Source: a bacterium (GTDB taxonomy: Bacteria; Bacillota; Clostridia; Lachnospirales; Lachnospiraceae). Taken from it: a stretch of DNA of 64,000 nucleotides. Every line of letters starts with the position of its first letter. Within the stretch, counting starts at the first letter, position 1. A program made the translations under genes and the position numbers. The notes beneath the pieces were generated by a model. It was not told the origin of the DNA, did no database searches, and saw only the letters and a program-made list of their open reading frames with translations. Positions 44,101 to 52,058 of this stretch are shown one piece after another. Location: contig JALFNN010000023.1 in assembly GCA_022774325.1 (NCBI GenBank), forward strand, positions 1 to 64,000, given 5' to 3'.

Positions 44101-44805
44101 CAGATCCTTGCGGTGAATGTGGGAGATACCATCACGATCAAAGATGACGACAAAGGAGAACGTGAAGTTGTGATCGGCGCTATATGTGAGAACTATATGG
44201 GACATTATCTCTATTTGAGCAATGATACCTATGAAGAGCTTTATGGGGCACCGCCGAAATATAATAGCATCCTTCTTCGTATGAAGGACGGACAGGAAGA
44301 CTCGATCGAGGAAACGGGCAGGACGCTGCTTGAATTTGATGATGTGTTAAATGTGAGTTACAGCAAGAGCATCGAAAGCAGGCTGGATGATATGCTTCGA
44401 AGTCTGAATCTGGTCATCATCGTGTTGATCGTTTCTGCGGGAATGCTTGCGTTTGTGGTGCTGTATAATCTGAATAATATCAATATCACAGAGCGAAGGC
44501 GTGAACTGGCTACACTGAAAGTTTTGGGATTTTATGATATCGAAGTCGCATCTTATGTATACAGAGAGAATGTGATGCTGACCTTCTTGGGAGCATTGGT
44601 GGGAATGGGACTTGGAAATCTCATGCACAGATTTGTGATCGTAACCGTTGAAGTCAATGAAGCGATGTTCGGAAGAGAAATTCACCCAATCAGCTATCTG
44701 TACAGCTTCCTGTTTACCGTGGCATTCTCTATGTTCGTGAACTGGATCATGTTCTACAAACTGAAAAAGATTGATATGGTGGAATCTTTGAAGAGCGTAG
44801 AATAG
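41173..44805 (+). CDS. Giant FtsX-type ABC permease with long coiled coil
   Basis: A 1210-residue permease. After a first helix (about 20-40, FISIFFIVALGVAFYSGI) comes a MacB-like periplasmic-core type domain, then about 400 residues (about 235-655) of charged heptad-rich coiled coil built from repeats such as ARKELEDGKKQIEDAKSEL-like units, then an FtsX helix block (about 675-800, IGEVFPFLFFLVAALISLTT) and a second one (about 840-870 and 1080-1210, LVIIVLIVSAGMLAFVVLYN). This architecture is known in Firmicutes (annotated as FtsX-like permease). The extracellular coiled coil would reach far from the membrane into the wall. No dedicated sensor kinase is adjacent. Confidence 0.88.
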   Translation: MKKNILRKDFFMEIRKSRGRFISIFFIVALGVAFYSGIRSSQPSMLISGDAYFDREELMDIKVIGTMGLTDEDIQAISEVKGIAEAEGSYSKDVLCPTGENEKVVHVMAAQENFNTVQVVEGRMPEKEGECLLDEDFVAYGDYQVGDRITFRSGDDSELSESLTCDTFTIVGIGNSPLYISFGRGNSLIGNGEVSGFVVVDKSSFNLDVYTEAYVRVSDAEDAVAFTKEYEDLTDAAKAAIEEIEEERCKARREEVLEEANSEIADAEKELDDKSEELDAAKQELEDARSTAAKKLADAKKELEDGEALLTQSRKQIEDGKKQIEDAKSELNRQQSTLDEAKKEYESGYAEFSEKEKELDEAEAEYQKNYDQYMPLITSGKEEIANGKEQIEAGREQIEEGILQIDTGIEQLQQAADGLEQIDSALETLDKLVQIGQSLYEKISAVPEEERSELQNKLVEIYEGMLEKKEALEEQKNEILVQLQVAGVENEEQIPAKIEELQQQREELIQKRSELDATEKELLEKEEELLKQEQQLIEAGQALESGKKQLEDGRKELLDAKQQIEDGQRQLDAAWTLIRKKEESLNQGKKEIVSAEKELSEGKSEYAKAAADAVQQIEDGEKQIREGEEKLIEAKQQIADAKAEIAKVEEPKWYIQNRSEAMAEYDGYGENADRMRSIGEVFPFLFFLVAALISLTTMTRMVEEQRIQIGTMKALGYGKLAIAKKYIFYALSATLGGSIVGVLIGEKVFPLVIIYAYKILYKHLPDILLPYHLIYAVQATGIAVICTLAATIGSCYKELASHPAALMRPPAPKQGKRILLERIGWFWRRLSFTWKSSIRNLIRYKKRFFMTIFGIGGCMALLLVGFGLKDCIYEIVDLQYEKIQFYDATAYMNDTIDKEEKNQILDELEADSALDDFTQVRMQKLKVKSESDESSVYLVVPESEEELKSFLSFHSRTSDETYTLAEDKVILTEKMSQILAVNVGDTITIKDDDKGEREVVIGAICENYMGHYLYLSNDTYEELYGAPPKYNSILLRMKDGQEDSIEETGRTLLEFDDVLNVSYSKSIESRLDDMLRSLNLVIIVLIVSAGMLAFVVLYNLNNINITERRRELATLKVLGFYDIEVASYVYRENVMLTFLGALVGMGLGNLMHRFVIVTVEVNEAMFGREIHPISYLYSFLFTVAFSMFVNWIMFYKLKKIDMVESLKSVE

Positions 44806-44841
44806 AAAGTTTAGAAAAAGTTTATATTTTTCACAAAATTA

Positions 44842-44868
44842 TTAGCACTCATTCAAAATGAGTGCTAA
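44842..44868. promoter_or_regulatory. CIRCE element (HrcA operator)
   Basis: TTAGCACTC, nine bases, GAGTGCTAA: an exact match to the CIRCE heat-shock operator bound by HrcA. It lies upstream of htpG and of its presumed -35. Confidence 0.93.
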
Positions 44869-44875
44869 TTTTCTA

Positions 44876-44904
44876 TTGACATTTGGATTTTAGGGTATTA
44901 AGAT
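44876..44904 (+). promoter_or_regulatory. htpG promoter
   Basis: TTGACA (44876-44881), 17-base spacer, TAAGAT (44899-44904). It begins only 7 bases after CIRCE. Confidence 0.7.
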
Positions 44905-44955
44905 ATCTGATAGATGTGAAAAAGAAAAAAATATTTAACATAAGGAGTGGTACAA

Positions 44956-47019
44956 ATGGCAGCAAAAAAAGGCAGTCTTTCAATTAGCAGCGAAAATATT
45001 TTCCCGATCATTAAGAAATGGGTGTATTCCGATCATGATATTTTCGCACGTGAACTTGTTTCCAACGGATGTGATGCGATTACTAAACTGAAAAAACTGG
45101 ATATGATGGGCGAATATGAAATGCCGGAAGATTATAAAGCAAAGATCCAGGTTATCGTAAATCCGGAAGAGAAAACATTGAAATTCATCGATAACGGACT
45201 TGGTATGACCGCGGATGAGGTGGAAGAGTATATCACACAGATCGCTTTCTCCGGCGCAACGCAGTTCCTTGAAAAGTATAAGGACAAGACGACAGAGGAT
45301 GACATGATCGGTCACTTTGGCCTTGGATTCTATTCCGCATTCATGGTTGCGGACGAAGTACAAATCGATACACTTTCTTATAAAGAAGGCGCAGTACCGG
45401 TACACTGGGTAAGTGATGGCGGAACAGAGTATGAGATGGAAGACGGCAATAAAGAGGGAGTTGGAACGGAGATTACCTTATTGCTTAATGAAGACAGCCT
45501 TCAGTTTGCCAATGAATACCGTATGCGTGAAGTGCTGGAGAAATATTGCTCCTTCATGCCGGTAGAGATCTATCTTTCAAAAGAAAATGCAGAGACAGAA
45601 TATGAGACGATTCCGGAAGAAGAACTTCTGGATACCGATGAGGTCGTTGAACATATCCATGAAGATGCAAAGATGGAAGAAAAAGAAAATGAGAACGGCG
45701 AAAAAGAAATGGTAGAAGTTTCACCGGCAAAGGATAAAGTTAAGATTGTGAAGCGTCCGGTTCCGATAAATGATACACAGCCGCTCTGGACCAAACATCC
45801 GAATGAATGCACGAAAGATGATTATATCGAATTCTACCGCAAAGTATTTATGGATTACAAGGAGCCTCTGTTCTGGATCCATCTGAACATGGACTATCCG
45901 TTTAATCTGAAAGGTATTCTGTACTTCCCGAAGATCAATACAGAATATGATTCCATCGAAGGAACCATCAAACTGTATAACAACCAGGTATTTATCGCAG
46001 ACAATATCAAGGAAGTGATTCCGGAATTCCTGATGGTATTAAAGGGCGTGATCGATTGCCCGGATCTTCCGCTGAACGTATCAAGAAGTGCACTGCAGAA
46101 TGATGGATTTGTACAGAAGATCGCAGAATACATTTCCAAGAAAGTGGCAGACAAATTGTCCGGAATGTGCAAGACTGATAAGGAAACTTATGAAAAATAC
46201 TGGGATGATATCAGTCCGTTCATCAAATTCGGCTGCCTGAAGGATGAGAAATTCTGTGATAAGATGAAAGATTACATCCTCTTCAAGAATCTGGATCACA
46301 ACTATCTGACACTCAAAGAATGTATTGAGAAGAACGGCGGCACGATTGTAGAGCCGAATGAGAATAAAGAAGATGAGAACGAGGATGCAAACACCGTTAC
46401 AGAGGATATGAAGACAACCATCTACTATGTAACGGATGAACAGCAGCAGAGCCAGTATATCAACATGTTCAAGAAAGAAGGACTGGATGCAGTGATTCTG
46501 TCCCACAACATTGATTCTCCGTTCATCACACAGCTGGAGCAGAGAAATGAGCATGTGCGGTTCCAGAGAATCGATGCAGAACTGACCGATCATTTCAAAG
46601 AAGAAGTGGCAGAAGACGAAAAGGATGCATTTAAGGAAAAAACGGACAGCCTGATGGAAATCTTCCGGAAAGCGCTTGGAAAAGATAAACTGAATGTGAA
46701 AGTGGAAAAGATGAAAGATGAAAATGTCGCTTCCATGATCACCCTTTCTGAGCAGTCACGCCGTATGCAGGAAATGATGAAGATGTATGGCATGGCAGGA
46801 ATGGATCCGTCCATGTTCGGAGATGATTCTACATTGATCCTGAATGCAAATCATCCGCTGGTTCAGTATGTGGTGGATCATAAAGACGGTGAAAATACAG
46901 AACTGTTCTGCAAACAGCTTTACGATCTGGCGATGATTGCGCATAAACCACTGAATCCGGAGGAAATGACGGAATTTGTAAAACGAAGCAATGAGATAAT
47001 GTTAATGCTTACAAAATAG
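44956..47019 (+). CDS. htpG: Molecular chaperone HtpG (Hsp90)
   Basis: A 687-residue Hsp90. ATG 44956 follows AAGGAG. The N-terminal GHKL ATPase shows ELVSNGCDAITKL, IDNGLGMTADEVEEYI and GHFGLGFYSAFMVADE. An acidic linker (about 215-260) leads to the middle domain (DDYIEFYRKVFMDYKEPLFW; catalytic Arg in NVSRSALQNDGF) and a C-terminal dimerisation domain ending without MEEVD. It refolds and remodels client proteins under stress. Its upstream CIRCE suggests HrcA control. Confidence 0.96.
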   Translation: MAAKKGSLSISSENIFPIIKKWVYSDHDIFARELVSNGCDAITKLKKLDMMGEYEMPEDYKAKIQVIVNPEEKTLKFIDNGLGMTADEVEEYITQIAFSGATQFLEKYKDKTTEDDMIGHFGLGFYSAFMVADEVQIDTLSYKEGAVPVHWVSDGGTEYEMEDGNKEGVGTEITLLLNEDSLQFANEYRMREVLEKYCSFMPVEIYLSKENAETEYETIPEEELLDTDEVVEHIHEDAKMEEKENENGEKEMVEVSPAKDKVKIVKRPVPINDTQPLWTKHPNECTKDDYIEFYRKVFMDYKEPLFWIHLNMDYPFNLKGILYFPKINTEYDSIEGTIKLYNNQVFIADNIKEVIPEFLMVLKGVIDCPDLPLNVSRSALQNDGFVQKIAEYISKKVADKLSGMCKTDKETYEKYWDDISPFIKFGCLKDEKFCDKMKDYILFKNLDHNYLTLKECIEKNGGTIVEPNENKEDENEDANTVTEDMKTTIYYVTDEQQQSQYINMFKKEGLDAVILSHNIDSPFITQLEQRNEHVRFQRIDAELTDHFKEEVAEDEKDAFKEKTDSLMEIFRKALGKDKLNVKVEKMKDENVASMITLSEQSRRMQEMMKMYGMAGMDPSMFGDDSTLILNANHPLVQYVVDHKDGENTELFCKQLYDLAMIAHKPLNPEEMTEFVKRSNEIMLMLTK

Positions 47020-47041
47020 AATACTGCAGATCATAAAAACG

Positions 47042-47081
47042 GGGGTCTCCTGATGTGCGATGTCATTTAGGGACCCCTTTC
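47042..47081. terminator. Bidirectional terminator after htpG
   Basis: GC-rich outer stem GGGGTC/GACCCC with an inner TGA/TCA extension, followed by TTTCTTA; lies between convergent genes. Confidence 0.65.
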
Positions 47082-47088
47082 TTATGTG

Positions 47089-47592
47089 TTAAGACAAGAT
47101 TTCAAAGGGGATATCCTGTTTTGTAAAGATACGCTGGACCATTTTGTCCCAGGCCTGCTCCAGCGATTTGTCCATCGTGAACAGCTTCATAGAGGTGCCT
47201 GTCGTACAGGTAAGGGATGTGCCGTTGAATTTGAAATTGAGATACAGTCCCTGTACATCAGCCGGGGAAAAAGGAAGCTCTTCCCGCTCAAGAAGATGGG
47301 CGATATTCGGTGAAGAAAGCGATAATACAAGCTTGAAGCCAAGCGGAGTTCGCTTCCCTTTGATCAAGGAAAAACAAAATTCCCTTACTTCTTTCCAGAG
47401 CGCAAAATTCCGTTCGATCTGAACAGGTTCGTCGGTTATGTCCTGATGGAAAAAATCTTTTTTCAGATGTCCGTCAAACTGAAATGTACAGAATGTGACG
47501 ATCTCACCCTCAATGAAGAGAAACGAATCGAAACCGGAATGCAGAAGCAGTCCATTCATGCATTTTTTAGTGTCAAGTGAAAAGATCAGCAT
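47089..47592 (-). CDS. DUF5721-family protein
   Basis: A 167-residue protein; start 47592 chosen because AGGAGG lies 6 bases upstream on the minus strand. The sequence runs IFSLDTKKCMNGLLLHSGFD, FDGHLKKDFFHQDI, FCFSLIKGKRTPLGFKLVLS and LTCTTGTSMKLFTMDKSLEQ. I recognise the pattern as DUF5721, common in Lachnospiraceae, of unknown function. No membrane segment or catalytic motif. It is convergent with htpG and divergent from the rluF operon. Confidence 0.75.
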   Translation of the reverse strand: MLIFSLDTKKCMNGLLLHSGFDSFLFIEGEIVTFCTFQFDGHLKKDFFHQDITDEPVQIERNFALWKEVREFCFSLIKGKRTPLGFKLVLSLSSPNIAHLLEREELPFSPADVQGLYLNFKFNGTSLTCTTGTSMKLFTMDKSLEQAWDKMVQRIFTKQDIPFEILS

Positions 47593-47668
47593 GAAATACC
47601 TCCTGAAATGTGTAATGATATCATTATGTATAGCTAAGTATAGCATACCGGAATGGGAAATGCATCAA

Positions 47669-47697
47669 TTGACTTTTCTTAATAAAGACAGTACAAT
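47669..47697 (+). promoter_or_regulatory. Promoter of the rluF-ligA-clpX operon
   Basis: TTGACT (47669-47674), 17-base spacer, TACAAT (47692-47697). It is divergent from the DUF5721 gene. Confidence 0.65.
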
Positions 47698-47771
47698 GAG
47701 AATGCTAAGGTTTCGGGAGCACGAAAGGTACACCGATCCGTAAGTATTTGTATGACCTCCTGGGTCAGAAA

Positions 47772-48569
47772 ATGGGGTTAAAAGTGACAAATAAGATTGA
47801 ACAGCAATTTAAGAACAGGGAAAATGCAGGTGCTGTGCGCCTGAATAAATACTTGAGTGAATCCGGCGTATGTTCCAGAAGAGAAGCGGACAAGCTGATA
47901 GAACAGGGGCGTGTGACCGTAGACGGGAAAAGAGCGGTTCCGGGTACGAAGGTGATGCAGGGACAGGAAGTGAGAATCGGGAAGAAGGTCATCTCCCGTC
48001 AGGAAGAAATGGTCATTCTGGCCGTCAATAAGCCGCGAGGCATCGTATGCACGGAGGAGCGAAGAGAGAGAGACAGTATCGTCCGTTTTTTGAACTATCC
48101 CATCCGAATCACCTACGTCGGAAGATTGGATAAGGATTCGGAGGGTCTGCTCCTGATGACCAATAACGGCGATATCATCAATAAGATGATGCGTGCGGGA
48201 AATCATCATGAAAAGGAATATAAGGTTACGGTGAATAAGCCGGTGACGGAGGAGTTTTTGAGAAAGATGGCCTCTGGAGTCCCGGTCCTGGATACGGTGA
48301 CAAGACCTTGCGTGGTGGACAAGATTGGAAAGTATAAATTCCGGATTATCCTGACCCAGGGCCTGAACCGGCAGATCCGGAGGATGTGCGAAGCGCTGGG
48401 ATACGAAGTGAAAGAACTGATCCGAACCCGTGTCATGAATATTGAGCTGGGAGACTTAAAATCCGGTCAGTATCGTAAGGTGACGGATCAGGAGCTGAAT
48501 GAACTCTATGAACAGATCAGAAACTCATCCAATGTGACGGTGCACCAGGAGGATAGAATAGATGGATAA
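47772..48569 (+). CDS. rluF: 23S rRNA pseudouridine synthase, RluF type
   Basis: About 265 residues: an N-terminal S4 RNA-binding domain (about 22-75, VRLNKYLSESGVCSRREADK, LIEQGRVTVDG) and an RsuA/RluB/RluF catalytic domain. The catalytic Asp lies in YVGRLDKDSEGLLLMTNNGD; also seen are VNKPRGIVCT, GLNRQIRRMCEALGY and ELIRTRV. RluF-type enzymes modify 23S rRNA. The start is uncertain: ATG 47772 has no good ribosome site, GTG 47784 has GGGG six bases upstream and TTG 47748 is possible. The 3' end overlaps ligA by 8 bases. Confidence 0.87.
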   Translation: MGLKVTNKIEQQFKNRENAGAVRLNKYLSESGVCSRREADKLIEQGRVTVDGKRAVPGTKVMQGQEVRIGKKVISRQEEMVILAVNKPRGIVCTEERRERDSIVRFLNYPIRITYVGRLDKDSEGLLLMTNNGDIINKMMRAGNHHEKEYKVTVNKPVTEEFLRKMASGVPVLDTVTRPCVVDKIGKYKFRIILTQGLNRQIRRMCEALGYEVKELIRTRVMNIELGDLKSGQYRKVTDQELNELYEQIRNSSNVTVHQEDRIDG

Positions 48570-50514
48570 AAAGAAAAGAATGCAGGAATTGGTAGAACTG
48601 CTGAATCGGGCAGGGAAAGCGTATTATCAGGAATCCCGCGAAATCATGAGCAATTTTGAATATGATGCACTGTATGATGAGCTGAAAGGCCTGGAAGAAG
48701 AACTGGGCATCGTGCTTGCTTCCAGTCCGACGATCCATGTGGGATATGAGGTGCTCAGTGAGCTCCCGAAAGAACGCCACGAGTCACCGATGCTTTCACT
48801 GGACAAGACAAAAGAGGTCTCCAGACTGAAGGAATTTGTGGGAAACCAGAAAGCGGTGATCTCCTGGAAGATGGACGGGTTGACGATTGTTCTGACCTAT
48901 CGCGGCGGAACACTTTATAAAGCAGTTACCCGGGGAAATGGAGAGATCGGAGAGGTTATTACCAACAATGCCCGTGTCTTTAAAAATATCCCGCTTCATA
49001 TTTCCTATAAGGGGGAATTGATCCTGAGAGGGGAGGCTGTAATCGGCTACCGGGATTTTGAAAGGATCAATGAGACAATTGAAGATGTGGATGCGAAATA
49101 TAAGAATCCGAGGAATCTCTGCAGTGGTTCAGTGAGACAGCTTAATAATGAGATTACAGCTAAGAGAAATGTGAAGTTTTACGCATTTACGCTGGTGAAA
49201 GCCGAGGGAGTGGATTTCCATAATTCCAGAGCATACCAGCTTGACTGGCTGGCGGATCAGGGATTTGAAGTGGTAGAACACTATCCGGTGACTGCGGACG
49301 AACTGGAAGAAAGAGTGGCTTATTTTGCAGAGAAAATCAAAGAAAATGATTTTCCATCGGATGGTCTGGTTCTGGTATATGATGACATTGCATATGGACA
49401 GTCTCTGGGAAGAACAGCGAAGTTCCCGAGGGATTCCTTTGCATTCAAATGGGCGGATGAGATTAAAGAGACCCATCTGCTTGAAATCGAGTGGAGCCCG
49501 TCGAGAACAGGGCTGATCAACCCGGTTGCGATCTTTGAACCGGTGGAACTGGAAGGAACCACGGTAAGCCGGGCCAGTGTCCATAATTTGAGCATTATGG
49601 AGGAACTGGAGCTGGGAATCGGAGATACGATCGAAGTGTACAAGGCCAATATGATCATTCCGCAGATTGCACGGAACCTGACGAGGAGCGGCAGGATCGA
49701 AATCCCACGGACTTGTCCGGTCTGTGGAGGAGAGACGAGGGTACGGCAGATGAATGATGCCAAGTCACTTTATTGCACGAATCCGGAATGTCAGGCAAAA
49801 CGGATCAAAGCGTTTGCACTTCTTACAAGCAGGGACGCACTGAATGTAGAAGGACTTTCCGAGGCGACACTGGAGAAATTCATCGCCAGAGGGTTCATTC
49901 ATAAATATACGGATATTTTCCATCTGGACCGGTATCAGGAAGAGATTCAGTCGATGGAGGGATTTGGAGAAAAATCCTACGCGAATCTGATACAGAGTAT
50001 CGAAAAAGCAAGGGAAACAACGCTTCCTAAGGTGATCTACTCATTGGGGATCGCGGGAGTAGGACTTGCGAATGCGAAACTGATCTGCCGGGAATCGGAC
50101 TACGATGTCACAAAACTGATGAATGCGACAGAAGAGGAACTTTCTGAGATTGCGGGTGTGGGGCCTGTGATCGCGAAGGCGTTTACGGAGTATTTTTCAT
50201 CGGAAGAGAAGAAACAGGCGTTTCTGGAACTTATGCAGGAGTTGAAGATCCAGGAAGAACCAAGAAATGAAGAACAGCAGTTTGCCGGAATGAATTTTGT
50301 AATCACCGGAAGTGTGAATCACTTTGCAAATAGAAATGAAGTGAAGGAACTGATTGAACAGAGGGGCGGGAAGGTTACCGGTTCGGTAACAGGAAAGACA
50401 AATTATCTGATCAACAATGATGTGAATTCGACATCTTCCAAGAATAAAAAAGCGAGGGAGCTGAAAGTTCCGATCATTTCGGAAGAAGAATTCATGAAGC
50501 TTGCAGGACTGTAA
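48562..50514 (+). CDS. ligA: NAD-dependent DNA ligase LigA
   Basis: A 650-residue ligase. Adenylation domain: lysine motif SWKMDGLTIVLTYRGG (KMDG in place of the common KLDG), RGEAVIGY, SDGLVLVYDDIAYGQSLGRT. OB fold from about 305 (NPVAIFEPVELEGTTVSRAS), zinc finger CPVCGG...YCTNPECQAK, helix-hairpin-helix units (EGLSEATLEKF, IAGVGPVIAKAF) and a C-terminal BRCT (about 575-650, FAGMNFVITGSVNHFANRNE). The N-terminal Ia domain is present but short. It seals nicks in replication and repair. Some Clostridia carry two LigA copies, and this divergent one might be the second; I cannot tell from this window. ATG 48562 lies inside the rluF end. Confidence 0.94.
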   Translation: MDKKKRMQELVELLNRAGKAYYQESREIMSNFEYDALYDELKGLEEELGIVLASSPTIHVGYEVLSELPKERHESPMLSLDKTKEVSRLKEFVGNQKAVISWKMDGLTIVLTYRGGTLYKAVTRGNGEIGEVITNNARVFKNIPLHISYKGELILRGEAVIGYRDFERINETIEDVDAKYKNPRNLCSGSVRQLNNEITAKRNVKFYAFTLVKAEGVDFHNSRAYQLDWLADQGFEVVEHYPVTADELEERVAYFAEKIKENDFPSDGLVLVYDDIAYGQSLGRTAKFPRDSFAFKWADEIKETHLLEIEWSPSRTGLINPVAIFEPVELEGTTVSRASVHNLSIMEELELGIGDTIEVYKANMIIPQIARNLTRSGRIEIPRTCPVCGGETRVRQMNDAKSLYCTNPECQAKRIKAFALLTSRDALNVEGLSEATLEKFIARGFIHKYTDIFHLDRYQEEIQSMEGFGEKSYANLIQSIEKARETTLPKVIYSLGIAGVGLANAKLICRESDYDVTKLMNATEEELSEIAGVGPVIAKAFTEYFSSEEKKQAFLELMQELKIQEEPRNEEQQFAGMNFVITGSVNHFANRNEVKELIEQRGGKVTGSVTGKTNYLINNDVNSTSSKNKKARELKVPIISEEEFMKLAGL

Positions 50515-50545
50515 GACGACGTCAGAAGCAAAGGAGGACAAGAAA

Positions 50546-51970
50546 ATGTCAGAACATGATGATTTGAATAAGAACAGCCTGGAACAGGCTTCTGGTTCGA
50601 ATGATAATAAAAAGAAGAACGACGGATACGAAAGGTATTGTTTTATCTGCCGCCGTCCTGAGAGTGTTGCCGGGAAAATGATCGACCTGCCGACGAATAT
50701 CTGTGTCTGTGCAGACTGTATGCAGAAGAGCTTTGATGCGATGAACAACAGTGGCTTCGATTATACGCAGTTTATGAATATGCCGGGAGGACTGATGATG
50801 GGATTCGGCGATTTGGAAAATCAGATGCCGAAGCAGCAGAAAGTGAAAAAGAAAAAGCCGGAGGAGAAGCGGGAACCGATCCTGAACATCCGGGATATTC
50901 CGGCTCCCCATAAGATCAAAGCAAAACTGGATGAATATGTGGTCGGACAAGAGCATGCAAAGAAAGCAATCTCGGTTGCAGTTTACAATCACTACAAACG
51001 GGTTGCGACGGATACCATGGACGAGATTGAGATTGAAAAATCCAACATGCTGATGATCGGACCGACCGGTTCCGGGAAAACCTATCTGGTCAAAACACTG
51101 GCAAAGCTGCTGGATGTGCCGCTTGCGATCACCGATGCGACTTCGCTGACTGAAGCGGGATATATCGGAGATGATATTGAGAGCGTGGTATCCAAGCTTC
51201 TCGCGGCAGCGGACAATGATGTGGATAAGGCGGAACAGGGAATTATTTTCATTGATGAGATTGATAAAATCGCGAAAAAGAAGAATACCAGCCAGAGGGA
51301 TGTCAGCGGAGAATCTGTACAGCAGGGAATGCTGAAACTCCTGGAAGGCAGTGAGGTCGAAGTCCCGGTCGGGGCAAACAGTAAAAATGCCATGGTACCG
51401 CTGACTACGGTGAATACAAAGAATATTTTATTCATCTGCGGAGGGGCATTCCCGGATCTTGAGAAGATTATTAAAGAACGCTTGACGAAGAATTCTTCAA
51501 TCGGATTCGGGGCGGACTTGAAAGACAAATATGACCAGGATAAGACTATTCTGGAAAAGGTGACGACGGATGATCTGCGGAATTTCGGCATGATCCCGGA
51601 ATTTCTGGGACGTCTTCCGATTGTGTTCACGCTTCAGGGACTTAATGAAGAAATGCTGGTGAAAATTCTGAAAGAACCGAAAAATGCCATTCTGAAACAA
51701 TATCAGAAGCTGCTCGCGCTGGATGAGGTGAAGCTGGATTTTGATGAAGATTCGCTTCATGCTATTGCAAGAAAGGCAATGAAGAAGGATACAGGAGCCA
51801 GGGCGCTGAGGGCGATCATTGAAGAATTTATGCTGGACATCATGTATGAGATTCCGAAGGATGACAGCATCGGCCAGGTGACGATCACACAGGCATACAT
51901 AGAAGGAACGGGCGGGCCGATCATCCGGCTGCGTGGTCAGGAGGTGCCTCTTCTGGAGTCACAGGCGTAG
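50546..51970 (+). CDS. clpX: AAA+ unfoldase ClpX (variant with long linker)
   Basis: A 474-residue ClpX. I start at ATG 50546, after AAAGGAGG. The zinc-binding dimer domain has CFICRRP and CVCADCMQ; a Met/Lys-rich linker (about 70-115) makes the protein some 50 residues longer than typical ClpX. AAA+ domain: Walker A MIGPTGSGKTYLVKTLAK, the ESVVSKLL segment, Walker B GIIFIDEIDKIA, the RDVSGESVQQGMLKLLEG pore-2 region, sensor 2 KDTGARALRAIIEE. The tip IGFGADLKD fits the IGF loop that docks ClpP. It is not next to clpP or tig, so it may be a second ClpX. Confidence 0.9.
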   Translation: MSEHDDLNKNSLEQASGSNDNKKKNDGYERYCFICRRPESVAGKMIDLPTNICVCADCMQKSFDAMNNSGFDYTQFMNMPGGLMMGFGDLENQMPKQQKVKKKKPEEKREPILNIRDIPAPHKIKAKLDEYVVGQEHAKKAISVAVYNHYKRVATDTMDEIEIEKSNMLMIGPTGSGKTYLVKTLAKLLDVPLAITDATSLTEAGYIGDDIESVVSKLLAAADNDVDKAEQGIIFIDEIDKIAKKKNTSQRDVSGESVQQGMLKLLEGSEVEVPVGANSKNAMVPLTTVNTKNILFICGGAFPDLEKIIKERLTKNSSIGFGADLKDKYDQDKTILEKVTTDDLRNFGMIPEFLGRLPIVFTLQGLNEEMLVKILKEPKNAILKQYQKLLALDEVKLDFDEDSLHAIARKAMKKDTGARALRAIIEEFMLDIMYEIPKDDSIGQVTITQAYIEGTGGPIIRLRGQEVPLLESQA

Positions 51971-52016
51971 AGTAACGCAATAATCGGCAGAATATTCTGC
52001 GGCATATCTGAGAATC

Positions 52017-52052
52017 ATACCTCATATATTTTGAAAAAAGTATATGAGGTAT
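52017..52052 (+). promoter_or_regulatory. Hairpin covering the csp ribosome site
   Basis: A perfect 12-bp inverted repeat ATACCTCATATA/TATATGAGGTAT (52017-52028 with 52041-52052), 12-base loop. The right arm contains the GAGG Shine-Dalgarno (52046-52049) for the ATG at 52059, so the folded RNA would hide it. Confidence 0.7.
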
Positions 52053-52058
52053 TGTTAT

